This document shows positions 58,912-64,000 of a stretch of DNA of 64,000 bases, in pieces. The stretch is taken from contig CAVOUI010000006.1 in assembly GCA_963699525.1 (NCBI GenBank), forward strand, positions 248,001 through 312,000, given 5' to 3'. Made by a program: the position numbers and the translations under genes. Below the pieces are notes generated by a model. That model saw only the letters and a program-made list of their open reading frames with translations, did not search any database and was not told the origin of the DNA. This DNA comes from SG8-41 sp963699525. Its GTDB lineage: Bacteria; Pseudomonadota; Gammaproteobacteria; Burkholderiales; SG8-41. Positions within the stretch are counted from its first letter, which is position 1. Every line of letters begins with the position of its first letter.

Positions 58912-59880
58912 ATGAAATCAGCGTGTTTGCTGCTGGCAGCAGCGTTAGTGACCACTTACTCCGCCAGCTCGGCAGGCCAAAGTTTCCCGTCGAAGCCGGT
59001 CCGGATCATCGTTCCCTTTGCGGCGGGCGGAAACGTGGATCTCGTCGCGCGTGGGATCGCGCAGCGGTTGTCGGAAGGCCTCGGGCAGCAGGTGATCGTT
59101 GATAACCGTCCGGGATCGAGCGGGCTCCTCGGCACCCATCTCGTCGCCAAGGCTGCGCCCGACGGCTACACGGTGCTCGCCATGGCCAACACGTTTGCCG
59201 TGGTTCCCTCGATCATGTCCAATCCCGGCTACGATCCCCTGAAGGATTTCGCGGGCGTCTCGCAGACCTGCCTCGTGCCGCAGGTGCTGGTGGTGAATCC
59301 CGCGCTTCCCGTGCGCTCGGTGAAGGAGCTGGTTGCCCTGGCGAAGGCGCGCCCGGGAGAGATGTCTTATGCGTCGGCGGGGGTCGGCGGGACCGGGCAC
59401 ATGGCGGCCGAGCTTTTCAGCCGCCACGCCGGCTTGAAGATGCTGCACGTGCCGTACAAGGGCAACGCGCAGGCGATCGTCGATGTGATCAGCGGACAGG
59501 TTACGCTGATGTTCGACCAGGTCAGCACCTCGACGCCGCACATTGCCGCCGGCAAGCTGAGAGGGCTCGCCGTCACGAGCCTCAAGCGCTCGCCGCTGCT
59601 TCCCGAGCTGCCGACCATCGACGAGTCGGGCATGCGGGGCTTCGAGGACATCACGTTCAACGGGCTGGTGGCTCCTGCCGGGACGCCGCGTGCCGTGCTC
59701 GCGCGCCTCAACGCGGACGTCGCCAAGGCCGTTGCCACGCCCGAACTGCGCCAGCGCTTCATCCAGTTCGGCGTCGAGCTCACGGCCAGCGCGTCGCCGG
59801 AGGCCTTCATGACCTACATCCAGGCCGAGTTCGTGAAAAAGGCGAAGCTCGCGCGCGAGGCGGGCATCAAGATCGAGTGA
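58912..59880 (+). CDS. TctC/Bug-family periplasmic solute receptor
   Basis: 322 residues with a signal peptide (CLLLAAALVTTYSASSAGQ), then FPSKPVRIIVPFAAGGNVDL, VIVDNRPGSSGLLG, AAPDGYTVLAM, VPYKGNAQAIVDVISGQV and LPELPTIDESG. GGGGGAGGG precedes the ATG. A second orphan receptor of this family in the window; no permease is near. Bases 58942-58961, inside the signal-peptide codons, are a repeat shared with the EamA gene. Confidence 0.93.
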   Translation: MKSACLLLAAALVTTYSASSAGQSFPSKPVRIIVPFAAGGNVDLVARGIAQRLSEGLGQQVIVDNRPGSSGLLGTHLVAKAAPDGYTVLAMANTFAVVPSIMSNPGYDPLKDFAGVSQTCLVPQVLVVNPALPVRSVKELVALAKARPGEMSYASAGVGGTGHMAAELFSRHAGLKMLHVPYKGNAQAIVDVISGQVTLMFDQVSTSTPHIAAGKLRGLAVTSLKRSPLLPELPTIDESGMRGFEDITFNGLVAPAGTPRAVLARLNADVAKAVATPELRQRFIQFGVELTASASPEAFMTYIQAEFVKKAKLAREAGIKIE

Positions 59881-59920
59881 GCGGCGGGCGCACTCATTAG
59901 CGCTAGCTGCCAATCCCGCC

Positions 59921-60688
59921 GTGCAGATCGCCGGCCACACCTTCCTCATTACCGGCGGCGCCTCGGGCCTCGGGGCGGCAACGGCGCGCAGGCTCGCCGC
60001 GGCCGGGGCGAACGTGGCGATTTGCGACGTCGCTGAGGAGCAGGGAAGGAAGCTCGCCCGGGAACTGGGGGCCCGCGCGGACTTCTTTCGCACGGACGTG
60101 ACCGACGAAGCGCAGGTCGCGGGAGCGGTCGCCGGCACGCGGAAGAAATTCGGCGCGCTGCACGGCGCGGTCAGCTGCGCCGGCATCGCGCCCGGCGAGC
60201 GGGTGCTGGGCAGGGGCGGCCCGCACCGGCTCGACACATTCCGCCGCGCGCTCGACATCAATCTCGTCGGCACCTTCAACGTGCTGCGGCTGGCCGCGCA
60301 GGCGATGGAGGCAAATACGCCGGACGCCGAGGGCGAGCGTGGAGTCATCGTCAACACCGCTTCGGTTGCGGCGTACGACGGGCAGGTCGGGCAAGTCGCC
60401 TATAGTGCGTCCAAGGCGGGGGTCGCGGGTCTGACATTGCCGGCCGCGCGCGAGTTGGCTCGCCTGGGCGTGCGCGTGATGACCATTGCGCCGGGGATTT
60501 TCGAGACACCGATGGTGGCGGGGTTTACTCCCGAATTGCGCCAGGCGCTGGCGGCCCAGGTTCCGTTCCCCCCGCGCCTGGGGAGGCCCGACGAATTCGC
60601 GGCGCTGGTGGAGCACATCATCGTAAATCCCATGCTGAACGGGGAAGTGATCCGGCTCGACGGCGCGGTGCGCCTGCCTCCAAAGTGA
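59921..60688 (+). CDS. short-chain dehydrogenase (3-hydroxyacyl-CoA dehydrogenase type 2-like)
   Basis: 255 residues: TFLITGGASGLGAATARRLA (NAD motif), AVSCAGIAPGE, VNTASVAAYDGQVGQVAYSASK with catalytic Ser/Tyr/Lys (YSASK), and IAPGIFETPM. The long insertion ANTPDAEGERGVIVNTASVA and the overall pattern match HSD10/LiuG-like enzymes that act on hydroxyacyl-CoAs of branched-chain breakdown. GTG start. Confidence 0.88.
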   Translation: MQIAGHTFLITGGASGLGAATARRLAAAGANVAICDVAEEQGRKLARELGARADFFRTDVTDEAQVAGAVAGTRKKFGALHGAVSCAGIAPGERVLGRGGPHRLDTFRRALDINLVGTFNVLRLAAQAMEANTPDAEGERGVIVNTASVAAYDGQVGQVAYSASKAGVAGLTLPAARELARLGVRVMTIAPGIFETPMVAGFTPELRQALAAQVPFPPRLGRPDEFAALVEHIIVNPMLNGEVIRLDGAVRLPPK

Positions 60689-60707
60689 TCGAGGAAGGAA
60701 AGGATCC

Positions 60708-61586
60708 GTGAGCACTCCGCAATCCGGGATTCTGGCGCCTATTCCTCCGCATGCGCGCTATCTTTCGTTCTCGCTCACGCCGGGTGCGAATCCGCGGGGG
60801 CCGCTGCGCGAACTGAGCCGCCTGGCCGATGGCGAGCGCACCGTTGCGGGGATCGGCGAAACGCTCGCGCTCGCGCTGGGCTGCACGATTGAAGGACTGC
60901 GAGCGTTTCCCGTGCTGACCGGTGCTGGTCTCGACATTCCCTCGACACCCTCGGCGCTCTGGATCTGGGCGCGGGGCGAGGACCGGGGTGAGCTGTTTCA
61001 CCGCTCGCGCGTCCTCGCACGCGCGCTGGCTCCCGCGTTCCGGCTCGAGCAGGCGCTTGACGCATTCCGCCACGGTCGGGGGCTCGATCTGACAGGCTAC
61101 GAAGACGGCACTGAGAACCCGAAGGGCCGGAAGGCGCGGGTGGCCGCGATCGTCGAGACGCCCTCGCGCCTTGCGGGCTCGAGCTTCGTGGCCGTCCAGC
61201 AATGGGAGCACCAGTTCGAGCGCTTCGACGCGATGACGCCGCGGCAGCGCGATGATGTCATCGGGCGCAGAATCTCGAGCAACGAGGAAATCGCGCGCGC
61301 GCCGCTTTCGGCGCACGTCAAGAGGACTGCGCAGGAGAGTTTCGAGCCGGTGGCGTTCGTGGTCCGGCGCTCCATGCCCTGGGCCGATGCCACGCGCGCC
61401 GGCTTGATGTTCGTCGCGTTCGGAGCGACGCTCGATGCGTTCGAGGCGCAGTTGCGGCGCATGGCGGGCCTCGACGACGGGATCACGGACGCGCTCTTCA
61501 AGTTTACGCGCCCCCTCACAGGTGCTTATTTCTGGTGCCCGGCAATGCGGCGCGGGCGGCTCGATCTCGCTCCGCTCGGCGTCTAA
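60708..61586 (+). CDS. DyP-type heme peroxidase
   Basis: 292 residues. The family motif GYEDG (130-134, in LTGYEDGTENP) supplies the catalytic Asp133, and His203 in SAHVKRTA is the probable proximal heme ligand. The Arg expected on the distal side lies near VKRTAQESF. No Tat or Sec signal is visible, so it is probably cytoplasmic (YfeX-like). GTG start. No encapsulin gene is adjacent. Confidence 0.9.
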   Translation: MSTPQSGILAPIPPHARYLSFSLTPGANPRGPLRELSRLADGERTVAGIGETLALALGCTIEGLRAFPVLTGAGLDIPSTPSALWIWARGEDRGELFHRSRVLARALAPAFRLEQALDAFRHGRGLDLTGYEDGTENPKGRKARVAAIVETPSRLAGSSFVAVQQWEHQFERFDAMTPRQRDDVIGRRISSNEEIARAPLSAHVKRTAQESFEPVAFVVRRSMPWADATRAGLMFVAFGATLDAFEAQLRRMAGLDDGITDALFKFTRPLTGAYFWCPAMRRGRLDLAPLGV

Positions 61587-61592
61587 TCAAAG

Positions 61593-62378
61593 ATGGAATT
61601 CAGCAACATCCTGCTCGAGCAACCCGAGGCGGGGATCCACCTGCTGACGGTAAACCGCCCGAAGGCGCTGAACGCGCTGAATGCCGCAACGCTCGACGAG
61701 ATTGCTGCGGCGCTCGCGCGGCTGGCGGCGGATGATGCCGCGCGCGTGCTGCTTGTGACCGGCGCGGGCGAGAAAGCGTTTGTCGCGGGGGCCGACATCG
61801 CCGAAATGCGGCATGCGACGGTCGAGCAGGCACGCGAGTTCTCCGAGAAGGGCATGCGGGTCATGCACGCGCTGGGGGCACTGCCGGTACCCGTGATCGC
61901 GCTCGTCAACGGCTATGCCCTCGGCGGCGGCTGCGAGCTGGCGCTCGCCTGCGACTGGATTCTCGCCGCGGATCATGCGGTCTTCGGCCAGCCGGAAGTG
62001 AGCCTCGGCATCCCGCCGGGCTTCGGGGGCACGCAGCGGCTCCCGCGCCGGATCGGCACTGCGCGTGCGCTGGAGCTCCTGACGACCGGGCGCCAGGTGA
62101 AGGCGGAAGAAGCCGCCGCGATCGGGCTCGCCAATCAGGTCTGTCCTGCCGCGGAACTCAGGGCCAAGGGGCTGGAGGTCGCGCGCGCGATTGCAGCCAG
62201 GGGGCCGGTTGCGGTGCGGCTTGCCAAGCAGGCGGTGCAGCGCGGCGCGAGTCTCGACCTCTCCGCGGCGTGCGCGCTCGAGACCGGGCTGTTCGCGCAG
62301 GCCTTCTCGACGCAGGACCGGGTGGAAGGGATGAGCGCCTTTCTCGAGAAGCGCCCTGCGAGATTCAGCGGCCGCTGA
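61593..62378 (+). CDS. enoyl-CoA hydratase
   Basis: 261-residue crotonase with GAGEKAFVAGADIAEM, VNGYALGGGCELALACDWI and FGQPEVSLGIPPGFGGTQRLPR, carrying both catalytic Glu positions of short-chain enoyl-CoA hydratases. Six bases after the DyP gene. Context (SDR, phaC) suggests fatty-acid or branched-acid metabolism. Confidence 0.93.
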   Translation: MEFSNILLEQPEAGIHLLTVNRPKALNALNAATLDEIAAALARLAADDAARVLLVTGAGEKAFVAGADIAEMRHATVEQAREFSEKGMRVMHALGALPVPVIALVNGYALGGGCELALACDWILAADHAVFGQPEVSLGIPPGFGGTQRLPRRIGTARALELLTTGRQVKAEEAAAIGLANQVCPAAELRAKGLEVARAIAARGPVAVRLAKQAVQRGASLDLSAACALETGLFAQAFSTQDRVEGMSAFLEKRPARFSGR

Positions 62379-62396
62379 ATCCGGCGGTCAAACCGG

Positions 62397-62402
62397 TATA
62401 AT
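62397..62402 (+). promoter_or_regulatory. probable -10 of aceE promoter
   Basis: A perfect TATAAT hexamer 75 bases upstream of the aceE ATG, just after the enoyl-CoA hydratase stop. No convincing -35 is seen. Confidence 0.5.
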
Positions 62403-62476
62403 TTCCTCCCCGACGCGCGTCGGTGCATGGGCCGGATGCACCCCGCAGGCGCCGGGCCTTCGATAGGGTGGCCTCC

Positions 62477-64000
<1,524 letters not shown>

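Overview
This is a GC-rich chromosomal stretch from a betaproteobacterium, probably Burkholderiales-like and perhaps from a draft or metagenome assembly. The lineage is inferred from gene order and content: a CIRCE-controlled groES-groEL, hemA-prfA-prmC-grxD, algZ-algR-hemC-hemD, accB-accC-prmA-DUF3426, Bug/TctC-type solute receptors without their permeases, CaiB/BaiF CoA-transferases, a class I PHA synthase and a leucine/isovalerate (liu) operon under a MerR regulator. I see no phage, transposase, integrase, rRNA or CRISPR array. Two tRNA genes are present, Phe(GAA) and Arg(CCG).

Layout. 1-2.5 kb: heat-shock operon groES-groEL. 2.7-12 kb: tRNA-Phe, then a long minus-strand catabolic block: CaiB/BaiF CoA-transferase, CitE/HpcH-type C-C lyase, TctC receptor, MaoC-type hydratase, second CoA-transferase, an exported SAM-methyltransferase and a 3-hydroxyacyl-CoA dehydrogenase. 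An IclR regulator heads the block, and the divergent gene is prpB (2-methylisocitrate lyase). The CoA-transferase + hydratase + citramalyl-CoA-lyase set resembles itaconate/mesaconate (C5-dicarboxylate) breakdown. 12-16.6 kb: hemA-prfA-EamA transporter-prmC-grxD. 16.6-21.3 kb: TauE/SafE permease, a membrane protein, xsc (sulfoacetaldehyde acetyltransferase) and a LacI regulator, with a LacI-type operator over the xsc promoter; this looks like a small sulfonate module. 21.4-32.9 kb: fructosamine kinase, argH, algZR-hemCD, a cation efflux protein, a 2Fe-2S reductase, an SDR protein, cutA, dsbD and a TlpA-like protein. 33-39.9 kb: aroQ-accBC-prmA-DUF3426-gcvH, a Spy-like protein, mscL and a PfkB-family kinase. 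40-43.3 kb: olsB-olsA (ornithine lipids) behind a Pho-box-like element, apaH, a cytochrome c and tRNA-Arg. 43.4-48.2 kb: a COG1233 oxidoreductase, an odd alpha/beta-hydrolase, a GDSL esterase and an MFS transporter. 48.2-57 kb: the minus-strand liu operon (liuA, thiolase, isomerase, macrodomain protein, liuB, liuC, HMG-CoA lyase) with liuR and two matching palindromic operators. 57-64 kb: phaC, a TctC receptor, an SDR, a DyP peroxidase, an enoyl-CoA hydratase and the 5' part of aceE.

A striking technical feature: ten otherwise well-conserved genes are each broken by one to three single-base insertions (13 in all, no deletions). Reading frames and family alignments are restored by dropping one base at each place, so these are most likely assembly or sequencing errors rather than pseudogenes. 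A second recurring feature is heptanucleotide-period short repeats at gene junctions.
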